Numbered from the stretch's first letter, positions 15,327-23,980 are shown. The stretch: 64,000 nt of DNA from Bradyrhizobium sp. Gha (GCF_900113735.1 NZ_FOQM01000020.1:62001-126000), one strand, 5' to 3'. Numbers and translations: made by a program. The notes: a model not told the origin generated them from the sequence alone.

Positions 15327-16547
15327 ATGTCGGGACAGAACAGCATTGTCATTGGCGGCGGCGCATTTGCGGGCCTCGCGCTCGCGCTGGCGCTGCGCCA
15401 GGGCCTCGGCCCCGAGATACCCGTCATCGTCGCCGATCCCGCGCTCGCCACGCGCCCCAGCCGCGATCCCCGCGCGACCGCGATCGTCGCGGCCTGCCGG
15501 CGTCTGTTCGAGGCGCTCGGCGCCTGGGACGACGTCAAGGCTGAGGCGCAGCCGATTCTCGACATGGTCGTCACCGATTCCAAGCTGGAGGACGCCACGC
15601 GTCCTGCGTTCCTGAATTTCGCCGGCGATGTCGCGCCCGGCGAGCCCTTCGCGCACATGGTCGAGAACCACCGGCTGATCGATGCGCTGGTGGTGCGCGC
15701 CGAAGCTGAAGGCATCGATCTTCGCGCCGCCACCGTGTCGTCCTACGACGCGCGCGCCGAGGGGATCGACGTGACGCTCGGCGATGGCAGCGTCATCGCG
15801 GCGAGCCTGCTGGTCGCGGCTGACGGTGCGAAGTCGAAATTGCGCGAGCGCGCGGGCATTGCGACGCACGGCTGGGAATACGACCAATCCGGCATCGTCG
15901 TCACCGTCGGCCACGAGCGCGATCACGAAGGCCGCGCGGAAGAGCACTTCCTGCCCGCGGGCCCGTTCGCGATCCTGCCTCTGTCAGGCAAGCGATCGTC
16001 GCTGGTGTGGACCGAGCGCCGCGCTGAGGCTGCGCGCATCATCGCGCTTGGCGAGGACGAGTTTCACGCCGAGCTCGAGCAGCGTTTCGGCTTGCATCTC
16101 GGCGAGGTGAAAGCGCTCGACAAGCCGCGCGCGTTTCCGCTGTCCTATTTCGTGGCGCGCTCCTTTGTCGCCGAGCGCCTCGCGCTGGTCGGCGATTCCG
16201 CCCACGTCATCCACCCCATCGCGGGGCAAGGCCTCAACATGGGGCTGAAGGATGTCGCCGCCTTGGCCGAGGTCGTCGTCGATGCCGCCAGGCTCGGCAT
16301 GGATCTCGGCGGCGCCGACGTGCTCGATCGCTATCAGCGCTGGCGCCGCTTCGACACCATGGCGATGGGCGTCGCCACCAACTCGCTGAACTTCCTGTTC
16401 TCGAACCAGTCGACCTTGCTGCGCACGGTGCGGGATATCGGCCTCGGCATCGTCGACCGCACCCCGCCGCTCAAAAACCTCTTCATCCGCCAGGCCGCGG
16501 GGTTGACCGGCGAGATCCCGCGGCTGTTGAAGGGCGAGGCGCTGTAA
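15327..16547 (+). CDS. UbiH/COQ6-family FAD monooxygenase
   Basis: Flavoprotein hydroxylase of 406 aa, predicted to hydroxylate the ubiquinone precursor ring. FAD motifs: GGGAFAGLALALAL at the N-terminus, DGAKSKLRERA (DG motif) near residue 165, and GDSAHVIHPIAGQGLNMGL near 285. The ORF runs further upstream through the repeat and into tesB, but the ATG at 15327 gives the family N-terminus. Which ring position it acts on (UbiH, UbiF, UbiI or UbiL type) cannot be decided from sequence alone. Confidence 0.9.
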   Translation: MSGQNSIVIGGGAFAGLALALALRQGLGPEIPVIVADPALATRPSRDPRATAIVAACRRLFEALGAWDDVKAEAQPILDMVVTDSKLEDATRPAFLNFAGDVAPGEPFAHMVENHRLIDALVVRAEAEGIDLRAATVSSYDARAEGIDVTLGDGSVIAASLLVAADGAKSKLRERAGIATHGWEYDQSGIVVTVGHERDHEGRAEEHFLPAGPFAILPLSGKRSSLVWTERRAEAARIIALGEDEFHAELEQRFGLHLGEVKALDKPRAFPLSYFVARSFVAERLALVGDSAHVIHPIAGQGLNMGLKDVAALAEVVVDAARLGMDLGGADVLDRYQRWRRFDTMAMGVATNSLNFLFSNQSTLLRTVRDIGLGIVDRTPPLKNLFIRQAAGLTGEIPRLLKGEAL

Positions 16548-16558
16548 GGGCGAATGGC

Positions 16559-16600
16559 GAGTAGCGAATCGCGAATGGCTGCATTCGCTATTCGCTACTC
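16559..16600. terminator. inverted repeat of the GAATGGCGAATAG family
   Basis: GAGTAGCGAAT (16559-16569) pairs with ATTCGCTACTC (16590-16600), with an inner GCGAATG...CATTCGC. It lies between the convergent UbiH-type and Trm112-like genes, so it may terminate both. The same GCGAATGGCGA words occur at 24955-25036. Confidence 0.55.
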
Positions 16601-16614
16601 CCTATGCGCCAACC

Positions 16615-16812
16615 TCAATCGATCTTCCGCGCCTCTTCCGGCAGCATGATCGGGATGCCGTCGCGGATCGGATAGGCGAGCTTGGCGCTGCGCGAGATCA
16701 GCTCCTGCTTGGCGGAGTCGAATTCCAGCGGACCCTTGGTCAGGGGGCAGACCAGGATCTCCAGCAGTTTTGGATCGACGCTGTTTTCGGGACGTTCGGT
16801 CGGCGCGTTCAT
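16615..16812 (-). CDS. Trm112-family small protein
   Basis: A 65-aa protein with the Trm112/YcaR fold. Recognisable are LLEILVCPLTKGPL and LAYPIRDGIPIMLPEEAR, both nearly invariant in the family. Only one of the zinc-ligand Cys residues of eukaryotic Trm112 is present, as usual in alphaproteobacteria. In other organisms Trm112 activates methyltransferases; the bacterial partner here is unknown. The track of the ORF goes much further upstream, but the family starts here. Confidence 0.9.
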   Translation of the reverse strand: MNAPTERPENSVDPKLLEILVCPLTKGPLEFDSAKQELISRSAKLAYPIRDGIPIMLPEEARKID

Positions 16813-16870
16813 TGGGGTCTCCGGCGATCGGCTGGCTGTAGCATAGAAAATCACGCCCGCCCATTGCGCG

Positions 16871-17401
16871 CTATGCCGAGACCATCCGCTCGATTTCGTC
16901 GAGCAGGCCCTGCAGCCGCGCGGCCGGCATCGGCGTGCTGGCGAGTGCATAGCCCAAAAACGTCCAGTACAGGATCTGCGCGCGCGCCTGCGCGACCGCG
17001 GGCTCAACCCCCCGATGCACCAGCAGCGCCTCGATATAGTCGAGCCGGCGGCGGTCGATGGCGCGAACGGCCGCTTGCGCGGCCAGATCGAACGCGGCCC
17101 AGTTGCGCACCGCGCGCTCGAGATCGAGCCGGGCGCCAAAGGTCCTGCGCAGCAGCGCCCTCACGGGCTCGTCGCTGTCGGCCTCGACGCGAGCGATGAT
17201 CTCTTCGGCCGCGATCTCGCGCCAGCGCTTCAGCACGGCGGCGTGGAACGCGCCGAGATCGGCAAAATGCCAGTAGAAGCTGCCCCGCGAAACGCCCATG
17301 CTCTTTGCCAGGGGCTCGGCCTTCAGTGCAGTGAAGCCGCTCCTGGTGAGCGCCTTGACGCCCTCTTTGATCCAGTCCTCCGCGGAAAGTTGCCCGGCCA
17401 T
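16871..17401 (-). CDS. TetR-family transcriptional repressor
   Basis: TetR/AcrR regulator of 176 aa from the internal ATG. The N-terminal HTH is clear: WIKEGVKALTRSGFTALKAE, then MGVSRGSFYWHFADL. The C-terminal ligand-binding domain is divergent, as usual, and gives no clue to the inducer. It is divergent from a small membrane protein gene, and two perfect palindromes lie in the 89-bp spacer, one beside each start. The most likely role is repression of itself and that neighbour. Confidence 0.92.
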   Translation of the reverse strand: MAGQLSAEDWIKEGVKALTRSGFTALKAEPLAKSMGVSRGSFYWHFADLGAFHAAVLKRWREIAAEEIIARVEADSDEPVRALLRRTFGARLDLERAVRNWAAFDLAAQAAVRAIDRRRLDYIEALLVHRGVEPAVAQARAQILYWTFLGYALASTPMPAARLQGLLDEIERMVSA

Positions 17402-17422
17402 GTCAGCTTCCGAAATCCGACC

Positions 17423-17436
17423 ATACACTAGTGTAT
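17423..17436. promoter_or_regulatory. TetR operator 1
   Basis: Perfect 14-bp palindrome ATACACTAGTGTAT, 22 bp upstream of the TetR start. It overlaps a TTGACA (17436-17441) that could be the -35 of the divergent gene. The outer ATACA half-site is shared with operator 2. Confidence 0.7.
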
Positions 17437-17465
17437 TGACAGGCGGCGCGCCAGCGCTTATCCAA

Positions 17466-17483
17466 CCATACACAAATGTATGG
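17466..17483. promoter_or_regulatory. TetR operator 2
   Basis: Perfect 7-bp arms CCATACA/TGTATGG around CAAA, directly upstream of the small membrane protein's Shine-Dalgarno GGAG. It shares CCATACAC with the left half of operator 1 (17421-17428). Binding here would block initiation of the downstream gene. Confidence 0.7.
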
Positions 17484-17490
17484 AGCCTCG

Positions 17491-17841
17491 ATGCGTGATC
17501 TCTTGCTGCAATGCGCCGGTGTCGGCGCCATCATCGTGGCCGTCATCCACGGCATCCTCGGCGAAACCAAGGTCTTTGCCCGCGCCACCATCGAGCCGGA
17601 GCGGCTCCGCACCTTGATCCGCCTGGTCTGGCAGGCCTCGACAGTGGCCTGGATCGGGTGCGGCGCGCTGCTGGTCGCGGCGCCCTTGATGGATTCGGCG
17701 CTCGCGCGCCACTGGATCGTCGTCACCATGGTCTGCGTGTTCGGCCTCTCCGCCTGCGCCAACGCATGGGGAACGCGTGGTCGCCACTTCGGCTGGATGG
17801 CGCTCAGTGCGGTCGTGGCGATGACCATTGCCGGTTATTGA
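17491..17841 (+). CDS. small membrane protein divergent from TetR
   Basis: A 116-aa protein with about four hydrophobic segments (residues 6-24, 45-65, 73-92, 97-115). The ATG has GGAG 6 nt upstream; an earlier in-frame ATG at 17476 lies inside operator 2 and is less likely. No enzymatic motif is recognised. The arrangement with TetR suggests a regulated membrane function such as small-molecule tolerance, but I do not recognise the family well enough to name it. Confidence 0.75.
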   Translation: MRDLLLQCAGVGAIIVAVIHGILGETKVFARATIEPERLRTLIRLVWQASTVAWIGCGALLVAAPLMDSALARHWIVVTMVCVFGLSACANAWGTRGRHFGWMALSAVVAMTIAGY

Positions 17842-18033
17842 ATGCAGCCACCGAGCCGTGAGGCGTAAGGCCGCAGCACACCGCAAAACACGCGCGCCCG
17901 TCGGAGGGCGCTGATCTTTTCGCGACGGCTGGAATAGCTCTAAGACGTCGCCGATCCGAATCGGAATTGACTTCCCCTTCCCCTTCGCTTCCTTCGCGTG
18001 CGTCGCGCATCGGCGACAGAGGAGGACATATCA

Positions 18034-18312
18034 GTGAAAGTCATTCGCGTTCTTGCCATCGCATTGACGGTCGGCGCCGGCATCGCCTCGACGGCGATGG
18101 CCGATGGCTTCAAGGATTGCACCAAGCTCGCCAAGGCGTCGTGGAAGCCGGCGACCGAAGCCGAAGCCCAGGCGAAAGCGTTGGGTTATGAAGTGCGCCG
18201 CTCCAAGATCGAAGGCTCATGCTACGAGGTCTATGTCGTCAAGGAAGGCAAGCTCTACGAGCTGTTCTACAGCCCGGAAGATCTCAGCCTGAAGCACACG
18301 ATCGCCAAATGA
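18034..18312 (+). CDS. small secreted PepSY-like protein
   Basis: A 92-aa exported protein. GTG start with GGAGGA 7-8 nt upstream and a clean signal peptide ending STAMADG. The mature part (about 70 aa) has a beta-alpha-beta pattern (ALGYEVRRSKIEGSCYEVYV) resembling PepSY domains. Two Cys residues remain after cleavage (in KDCTK and GSCYE) and could pair. It is followed by a cytochrome b gene 46 bp downstream on the same strand, a pairing seen elsewhere for PepSY/cytochrome b561 partners. The exact role is unknown. Confidence 0.75.
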   Translation: MKVIRVLAIALTVGAGIASTAMADGFKDCTKLAKASWKPATEAEAQAKALGYEVRRSKIEGSCYEVYVVKEGKLYELFYSPEDLSLKHTIAK

Positions 18313-18345
18313 GGGCCAAGTAAGGGCCCAGTAAGGGCCCAGGTT
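18313..18345 (+). repeat. three 11-bp tandem repeats in a gene spacer
   Basis: GGGCCAAGTAA, GGGCCCAGTAA and GGGCCCAGGTT follow each other directly between the PepSY-like gene and the cytochrome b gene. The first unit begins inside the upstream TGA context. It looks like a recent slippage product. Confidence 0.7.
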
Positions 18346-18358
18346 GAGAGGACTCGGC

Positions 18359-18931
18359 TTGATCGACACAGCGCTGCGCCGGGAGCCGAAAGCGATCCTC
18401 GCGGATCGAACGGTCGCCGTCTGGGACCTGCCGCTGCGCCTCTGGCACTGGGCCATCGCAGCATGTGTCCTGGTCGCCTGGTTCACGCCCACGGTCCATG
18501 ACGGCCTGCATCGCATCGTCGGCTATGCGGCCATCGGGCTTCTCGCCTTCCGCCTGGTCTGGGGCTTCTGGGGCGGCCGCTATTCACGCTTTCGCATGAT
18601 CGGCGTCCGCCTTCATGCAGCCCCCTCCTATCTCTGGAACCTCCGCCGCGGCATCGCCGGACGCTATATCGGGCTCAATCCCGCCGGTACTATGATGCTG
18701 TTGGCACTGTTATCGTCACTCGCCGTCTCGGCGGTCACGGGCGCATTGTCGGTCACCGTCAGCTTCTTCGGCATCTGGTGGGTCGAGGACACCCATGCCT
18801 ACGCATCGGATGCGGTCATCGTCCTGGTCGTGCTGCATGTTGCAGGCGTGGTGCTGATGAGCGTGCTTCAGCGCGAGAACCTGGTGCGCGCCATGATCAC
18901 GGGCCGCAAGCGCATCCGCAACCATCCCTAG
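18359..18931 (+). CDS. cytochrome b561-type integral membrane protein
   Basis: A 190-aa di-haem cytochrome b of the CybB/Ni-Fe hydrogenase b-subunit type. It starts at TTG with GAGAGGA 6 nt upstream; an earlier TTG at 18344 is possible. After VAVWDLPLRLWHW (first haem His) come four membrane helices, with further candidate haem histidines in HDGLHRIVGY and VLHVAGV. It probably passes electrons between the quinone pool and a periplasmic partner; the small secreted protein upstream is a candidate. Partner identity is not visible. Confidence 0.85.
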   Translation: MIDTALRREPKAILADRTVAVWDLPLRLWHWAIAACVLVAWFTPTVHDGLHRIVGYAAIGLLAFRLVWGFWGGRYSRFRMIGVRLHAAPSYLWNLRRGIAGRYIGLNPAGTMMLLALLSSLAVSAVTGALSVTVSFFGIWWVEDTHAYASDAVIVLVVLHVAGVVLMSVLQRENLVRAMITGRKRIRNHP

Positions 18932-18964
18932 GCGGAGCTGGCAAGGTTCGAACGGGCCTTCCTT

Positions 18965-18974
18965 TACCCGGGTA
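18965..18974. promoter_or_regulatory. TACCCGGGTA palindrome upstream of the GGDEF-EAL gene
   Basis: Perfect 10-bp palindrome TACCCGGGTA, about 170 bp before the MHYT-GGDEF-EAL start. The same motif occurs at 27784-27793, and with one change at 27811-27820. Function unproven. Confidence 0.4.
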
Positions 18975-19142
18975 GTTTCAAGGGGGCCCGCGCCCGCTTA
19001 CCGCACGAATACCGCCAACGGCGTCATTTGCCGCATAATGTTTACCTGGCAATAGGCATACAACTGGACATTGTGAAATATTAACGCGGAACAAGCCCGC
19101 CTGGATCAATCCTCGGTAGTATTGACGAAGGAGCGATATTGC

Positions 19143-21650
19143 ATGTTCCGTGTTTTTTCCTGCCTGACCACCGAGCACGATTGGCGGCTCGTTGTGCTCG
19201 CTGGCCTGGTTTGTTTCGTTGCAAGCATCGTGGCGGTCAGCATCTTCCATCGCGCGATCGCGTCGGGCGCCTGGACGCGGCGGATCTGGATTGCGATCGC
19301 CGGTGCCGCTATCGGCTACGGAATCTGGGCGACGCATTTTGTCGCAATGCTCGCCTACGACCCCGGCGTCTCGACCGGCTACGGCCTCGGCCTGACGGCG
19401 CTGTCGCTGGCTGCCGCGATGGTGCTGACGTCAGGCGGCTTCGGCGTCGCCGTCAACAATTCCGGCCGCTGGCGCGCAGCTGCCGGTGGCGGCATCATCG
19501 GCGCCGGCATCGCAAGCATGCATTATGTCGGCATGTGGGCTCTCGAGGTGCCGGGTCATGTGGTCTGGTCGCCAGCGTTGGTGCTCGTCTCGGTCGGTCT
19601 CGGCCTGGTTCTGAGCTATGCGGCACTCACGGTCGCGATGGGCCGCAAGGACAAGCGGGGGACCTTGGCCGCTGCGCTGCTGCTGACGCTTGCCATCGTG
19701 TCGCATCATTTCACGGCCATGGGCGCCGTGCAGATCGTTCCCGATCCGGCGCTGGCGAACGATGCATTGTCGCTTTCGCCGACCGTCCTGGCCATTGCAA
19801 TTGCCGGTGTGGCGCTGTCGGTGCTCGGGATGAGCTTCGTCGGTGTCCTGGCGGATCGTCGCCTCGCGGCCAGAACCGGCAGATTCGAGGAAATCATCGG
19901 CGAACTTTCTCGCGCCAGGCAACAGGTGGAAGATTCGCAACAGAAGATCCAGGAGCAGAAACTCAGGCTGGATACGGCCATCAACAACATGGTCGAGGCC
20001 TTGTGCATGTTCGATGCGGAGAAGCGGCTTGTCGTCTGCAACGAGCGTTATGCCGGGCTCTACCGACTGCCGCCGGAGCTACTGAGAACGGGGACGCCGC
20101 ACGCCGACATCATCAGGCACCGCGTCGTGACCGGCATCCTCAAGAGCGACACCAGCGAGGGCGCCGCCGAGCAATTCCTCTCGAAATTGGCCGCGTTGCC
20201 GTTCGATGCCGTCTCGAGCAGAATCGACGAGTTCGCGGATGGTCGGTTGATCTGCGTCACGCGACAGCCGATGGCCGGCGGCGGTTGGGTAGCCACGCAT
20301 CTCGATGTCACCGAGCAACGCCGGTCCGAGGCCAAGATCGCTCATATGGCGCAACACGATGCCTTGACCGATTTGCCAAATCGAGTGCTGCTCCGCGAGC
20401 GGATGGAGCATGCACTTGCGGTGACGCGCAATGGCGACCGCGGTCTGGCGGTGTTGATGCTCGATCTCGACCGGTTCAAGGAGGTCAACGACACGCTGGG
20501 ACACCCCGCGGGCGATTCCCTGTTGCGCGCCGTCGCCACGCGTTTGCGCGAATGCACCACGGACACCACGTTGATTGCCCGACTGGGCGGCGATGAGTTC
20601 GCCGTGATCGACTATGTGACCAGCCCCGCTGTTGAGGCCGCCGCGCTCGCCGAGAACATCAGAAAAGCGCTTTGCGAACCCTTCGATCTCGACGATCACC
20701 GGTTCACGGTGAGCGCCAGCATCGGAATTGCCATCGCGCCGCGCGATGGCGACGATTCCGACGTGCTGATGAAGAGCGCGGATCTCGCACTCTACTCGGC
20801 CAAGAGTTGCGGGCGTGGTGCATTCCGCTTCTTCGAGCCGGAGCTCGACGAGCTCATGCATGCGCGGCGCGACCTGGAGCGCGACATGCGGGATGCGCTT
20901 GCTGGCGGCGAATTCGAGCTGCACTACCAGCCGTTCGTCAATACCGCGACCGGTGAGATCCGCGGCTTCGAAGCCCTCCTACGCTGGCATCACCCGCGGC
21001 GAGGCCTGGTCATGCCCGGCGAATTCATTCCGCTCGCGGAGGAGGCCGGCTTGATCGTGCCGCTGGGAGAATGGATTCTGAAGACCGCATGTAGCGAAGC
21101 CGCCAAATGGCCCGCCCATCTCAGGATCGCGATCAACCTGTCTCCAGCCCAATTCAAGAGTAAGGAGCTAGTCCAGGTCATTGTCGGCGCACTGGCGAAT
21201 TCGGGAGTTGCGCCACACCGACTTGAGCTCGAGGTGACCGAGACGGCAATCATGCATGACAGCGAGGCCGTGTTCGCAGCACTTGGCCAACTGCGCGAGC
21301 TCGGCGTGCGAGTAGCCCTGGACGACTTCGGCACCGGCTACTCTTCGTTGAGTTTCTTGCAAAGATTCCCGTTCGACAAGGTCAAGGTCGACCGCAGCTT
21401 CGTCAATGAACTGTCCAGCGCAAGCCCAGACGCGCATCATCTCGCGCGGGCGGTCGTTCGCTTCGCGGTCAGCCTGGGCAAGACGACGACCGCCGAAGGC
21501 GCCGAAACGAAGGAGCAGCTCGATATCCTCCGTGAAGAGGGCTGTGTCGAAACGCAAGGCTACTATTTCGGCCGGCCCATGCCTGCATCCGGCATTGCGA
21601 AAATGCTGAGTGCCAGGCGAGCCGACAAGGCGGCCATCCGCGCGGCCTGA
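19143..21650 (+). CDS. MHYT-PAS-GGDEF-EAL c-di-GMP signalling protein
   Basis: Membrane-bound c-di-GMP protein of 835 aa. Start chosen at the ATG with AAGGAG 9 nt upstream. Residues 1-240: seven-helix MHYT sensor with repeats ATHFVAM, SMHYVGM and SHHFTAM, proposed in the family to bind copper and sense O2, CO or NO. A coiled-coil leads to a PAS-like segment (about 275-395). GGDEF at about 480 is intact (LGGDEFAVID); no RxxD inhibitory site precedes it. EAL domain (about 590-830) keeps FEALLRW, ELEVTETA, DDFGTGYSS and KVDRSF, so both synthesis and hydrolysis are possible. No obvious operon partner. Confidence 0.95.
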   Translation: MFRVFSCLTTEHDWRLVVLAGLVCFVASIVAVSIFHRAIASGAWTRRIWIAIAGAAIGYGIWATHFVAMLAYDPGVSTGYGLGLTALSLAAAMVLTSGGFGVAVNNSGRWRAAAGGGIIGAGIASMHYVGMWALEVPGHVVWSPALVLVSVGLGLVLSYAALTVAMGRKDKRGTLAAALLLTLAIVSHHFTAMGAVQIVPDPALANDALSLSPTVLAIAIAGVALSVLGMSFVGVLADRRLAARTGRFEEIIGELSRARQQVEDSQQKIQEQKLRLDTAINNMVEALCMFDAEKRLVVCNERYAGLYRLPPELLRTGTPHADIIRHRVVTGILKSDTSEGAAEQFLSKLAALPFDAVSSRIDEFADGRLICVTRQPMAGGGWVATHLDVTEQRRSEAKIAHMAQHDALTDLPNRVLLRERMEHALAVTRNGDRGLAVLMLDLDRFKEVNDTLGHPAGDSLLRAVATRLRECTTDTTLIARLGGDEFAVIDYVTSPAVEAAALAENIRKALCEPFDLDDHRFTVSASIGIAIAPRDGDDSDVLMKSADLALYSAKSCGRGAFRFFEPELDELMHARRDLERDMRDALAGGEFELHYQPFVNTATGEIRGFEALLRWHHPRRGLVMPGEFIPLAEEAGLIVPLGEWILKTACSEAAKWPAHLRIAINLSPAQFKSKELVQVIVGALANSGVAPHRLELEVTETAIMHDSEAVFAALGQLRELGVRVALDDFGTGYSSLSFLQRFPFDKVKVDRSFVNELSSASPDAHHLARAVVRFAVSLGKTTTAEGAETKEQLDILREEGCVETQGYYFGRPMPASGIAKMLSARRADKAAIRAA

Positions 21651-21654
21651 ATCA

Positions 21655-21710
21655 GAGCCTGATCCGGGAAAGTGTGAAGCGGTTTTCCGAAAAGATCATG
21701 CTCGAACAAG
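21655..21710. repeat. GATC-hairpin dispersed repeat (left copy)
   Basis: GAGCCTGATCCGGGAAAGTG...CGGTTTTCCGAAAAGATCATGCTC forms an imperfect palindrome. A near copy lies at 22453-22510, so the two bracket the LON-domain gene. This is a known high-copy motif of Bradyrhizobium-like genomes. Confidence 0.75.
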
Positions 21711-21762
21711 AAGCCAGAGCGCGATGATGATTCGACCCAATCTCATGGCGCGTTAGCACCGC

Positions 21763-22440
21763 TCATTGCAACGGCGGATCGCCGCTGGTGCGCTTCTTGG
21801 CGAGGTCCATCTCGGTGACCGCGATCAGGATCTCGGCGCGCGTCTTCAGATCGGGCGCTTCAAGCATGGCCTGCTTCTCGGCCGGGCCATAGGGCGACAT
21901 CATCGCCAGCGCGTTGACGAGCGCCTCATTGGGCGCGCTTTCGACGCCCTCCCAGTCGACCTTGAGATTATTGGCCTTGAGAAAATCCGCCAGCGCCACC
22001 AGCAGCGCCTCGCGGTTGACCTCGTCCTCGCCCATGCGCGCGGTGAAATCGTCGGTGAAGGCGAAAAAATCGACCTTGCACTGCCGGTAGGGGGTCAGCA
22101 CCTCGAGCTCTTCGACCACCTTGAAGCGCGCGATGCCGGTGAGCTCGAGGATGTAACGGCCGTCACCGGATTCGGCGAGCTGGGTGATACGGCCGACGCA
22201 ACCGACGCGGAACAGCGTCGGCTTGTCGGAATTTTTGGGCGAGTGCGCGACGTCAGGCTGGATCATGCCGATCAGCCGATGGCCGTCGCGGAATGAATCG
22301 TCGACCATCGCGAGATAGCGCGGCTCGAAGATGTTGAGCGGCATCTGGCCGCGGGGAAGCAGCAGCGCCCCCGGCAGCGGAAAAACCGGAATTATTTCCG
22401 GCAGGTCGGCGGGGCCGCGATATTCGATATTGATCGGCAT
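21763..22440 (-). CDS. LON peptidase N-terminal-domain protein
   Basis: A 225-aa protein consisting of the LON substrate-binding (PUA-like) domain only: IIPVFPLPGALLLPRGQMPL and LNIFEPRYLAMVDD near the N-terminus, then GRITQLAESGDGRYILELTG. No AAA+ or protease domain follows, as is usual for this bacterial COG2802 group. Role unknown. It is 84 bp downstream of the CnoX-type thioredoxin gene, separated from it by one GATC-hairpin repeat, with another copy after its stop. Confidence 0.9.
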   Translation of the reverse strand: MPINIEYRGPADLPEIIPVFPLPGALLLPRGQMPLNIFEPRYLAMVDDSFRDGHRLIGMIQPDVAHSPKNSDKPTLFRVGCVGRITQLAESGDGRYILELTGIARFKVVEELEVLTPYRQCKVDFFAFTDDFTARMGEDEVNREALLVALADFLKANNLKVDWEGVESAPNEALVNALAMMSPYGPAEKQAMLEAPDLKTRAEILIAVTEMDLAKKRTSGDPPLQ

Positions 22441-22452
22441 CTGGTCCCCGCT

Positions 22453-22510
22453 AGAGCATGATCCGGAAAAGTGCGCAGCGGTTTTCCGACAAGATCATGC
22501 GCAAACAATA
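22453..22510. repeat. GATC-hairpin dispersed repeat (right copy)
   Basis: AGAGCATGATCCGGAAAAGT...CGGTTTTCCGACAAGATCATGCGC, imperfect palindrome. It lies in the 84-bp spacer between the thioredoxin and LON-domain genes. Its inward half matches the copy at 21655-21710 closely. Confidence 0.75.
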
Positions 22511-22524
22511 ACCGCACGCTATCC

Positions 22525-23445
22525 CTATGAAAACAGGATCGTCGACAAGCGCTTGCGGCCCTCGACGGTTGCTTCATCCGTGCCGCCCCAGGCCTCGAAG
22601 AACTGCACCAGCTGCTTGCGGGCGCCGTCGTCGTTCCATTTGCGGTCGCGCTTGACGATCGCGAGCAGCTGCTCGGTGGCCGCAGCGCGGTCGCCCTTCG
22701 CGTTCAGCGCGGTGGCAAGGTCGAAGCGGGCCTGATGATCGAGCGGGTTTGCGGCGACTTTCTGTTCCAGCTCTGCGACAGGCCCGAGCTGTTCCGCTTG
22801 TTCGGCAAGATCGATCGCGGTCTGCACGGCCTTCACGGCCGGGTCGTTGCGCTTGGATTCCGGCACCATGGCGAGCGTCTGCTTGGCTTGCTCCATCGCG
22901 CCCGAGACGGCGTAGCATTTTGCCAGCCCGGCCAAAGCCGCGATGTTGGTCGCCTCGTGCTGCAGCACTTCGGCATAGATCTGCGCGGCCGCGGCGGCAT
23001 CGCCCTCGGCGAGCACGGCCTCGGCCTCCTGCAGGATCTCGGCAATATTGGGCTCGCCTGGAGCCGTCACACCCTTGGTCAGCTTCTCGATGAAGGCGTT
23101 GAGCTGGCTCTCCGGCACAGCGCCCATGAAGCCGTCGGCGGGCTGGCCGTTGACGAAGGCGATCACGGCCGGGATCGACTGGATGCCCATCTGGCCGGGG
23201 ATCGCCGGATGCTGGTCGATGTTCATCTTGACCAGCTTGACCTTGCCCTTGGCTGCCTTGACCGCCTTTTCCAGGATGGGGGTGAGCTGCTTGCAGGGAC
23301 CGCACCACTCCGCCCAGAAATCGATCAGCACCGGCTGGCGCTTCGATTCCTCGATGACGTCCTTCACGAACGTCTGGGTGGTGGTGTCCTTGATCAGATC
23401 GGCCGCAGCCGGGCCCGCTCCGTTAGCCTGGTCGATGATCGTCAC
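22525..23445 (-). CDS. cnoX: CnoX/YbbN-type thioredoxin with TPR tail
   Basis: A 306-aa two-domain protein. Residues 20-130 are a thioredoxin fold with WCGPC (Cys48-Cys51); residues 150-300 hold TPR-like helical repeats. E. coli CnoX (YbbN) has SxxC and works as chaperedoxin; alphaproteobacterial versions retain the CGPC redox site, as here, and can also reduce substrates. GTG start supported by GAGGGG upstream. It probably protects proteins from chlorine or oxidative damage and hands them to GroEL/DnaK; this is family knowledge, not shown here. Confidence 0.9.
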   Translation of the reverse strand: MTIIDQANGAGPAAADLIKDTTTQTFVKDVIEESKRQPVLIDFWAEWCGPCKQLTPILEKAVKAAKGKVKLVKMNIDQHPAIPGQMGIQSIPAVIAFVNGQPADGFMGAVPESQLNAFIEKLTKGVTAPGEPNIAEILQEAEAVLAEGDAAAAAQIYAEVLQHEATNIAALAGLAKCYAVSGAMEQAKQTLAMVPESKRNDPAVKAVQTAIDLAEQAEQLGPVAELEQKVAANPLDHQARFDLATALNAKGDRAAATEQLLAIVKRDRKWNDDGARKQLVQFFEAWGGTDEATVEGRKRLSTILFS

Positions 23446-23719
23446 GGGATCCCCTCGTCTGATGTCTGGAATGGCGGGTCTTTAGCACGTCGCCATCGCA
23501 TATGCTTCGTTTCAGGCCCTAAAGTTGGGCCGGGTCGGCCGAATTTCAATCCATGGCCGCCGATTCGACAGTTCCGGACCATTTTTGGTCGATTTGGCCG
23601 GGATGGGGCTCATATAGGGGCTCCGAAAGCGAGATGATGCTGCCGGTAGCTGTTGCATTCGCCTCCCGCTTTTGGCATACGACAGCCGTTGCCGGCGCGT
23701 CACGCGACCGACACAGGAT

Positions 23720-23794
<75 letters not shown>

Positions 23795-23878
23795 ATTTTT
23801 CCCGGTGCGATCCTCCGGGCTCCGGCACCGCGGGTCGCCGGCCGCCGTCGTCCTACTGTGCATGGGGTTGTTTTCGCG

Positions 23879-23980
23879 AAGCGCACGCTGTTCGTCGGCG
23901 CCGCGATGGCCGATGCCGCCTCTCACATGAGCGACGAGGAAATCACCGCCGTCGCACACTATCTCGCGTATCTCAAATAA
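23879..23980 (+). pseudogene. 3' remnant of a class I cytochrome c gene
   Basis: The last reading frame before panE ends with AMADAASHMSDEEITAVAHY and LAYLK-stop, the typical C-terminal helix of a class I cytochrome c, with the axial Met in the usual AMAD/HM region. No CXXCH haem motif, signal peptide or start exists upstream: the frame runs back into the tRNA-Gly gene. About 30 codons survive. The position directly 3' of a tRNA gene suggests the rest was lost in an insertion/deletion event there. Confidence 0.6.
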
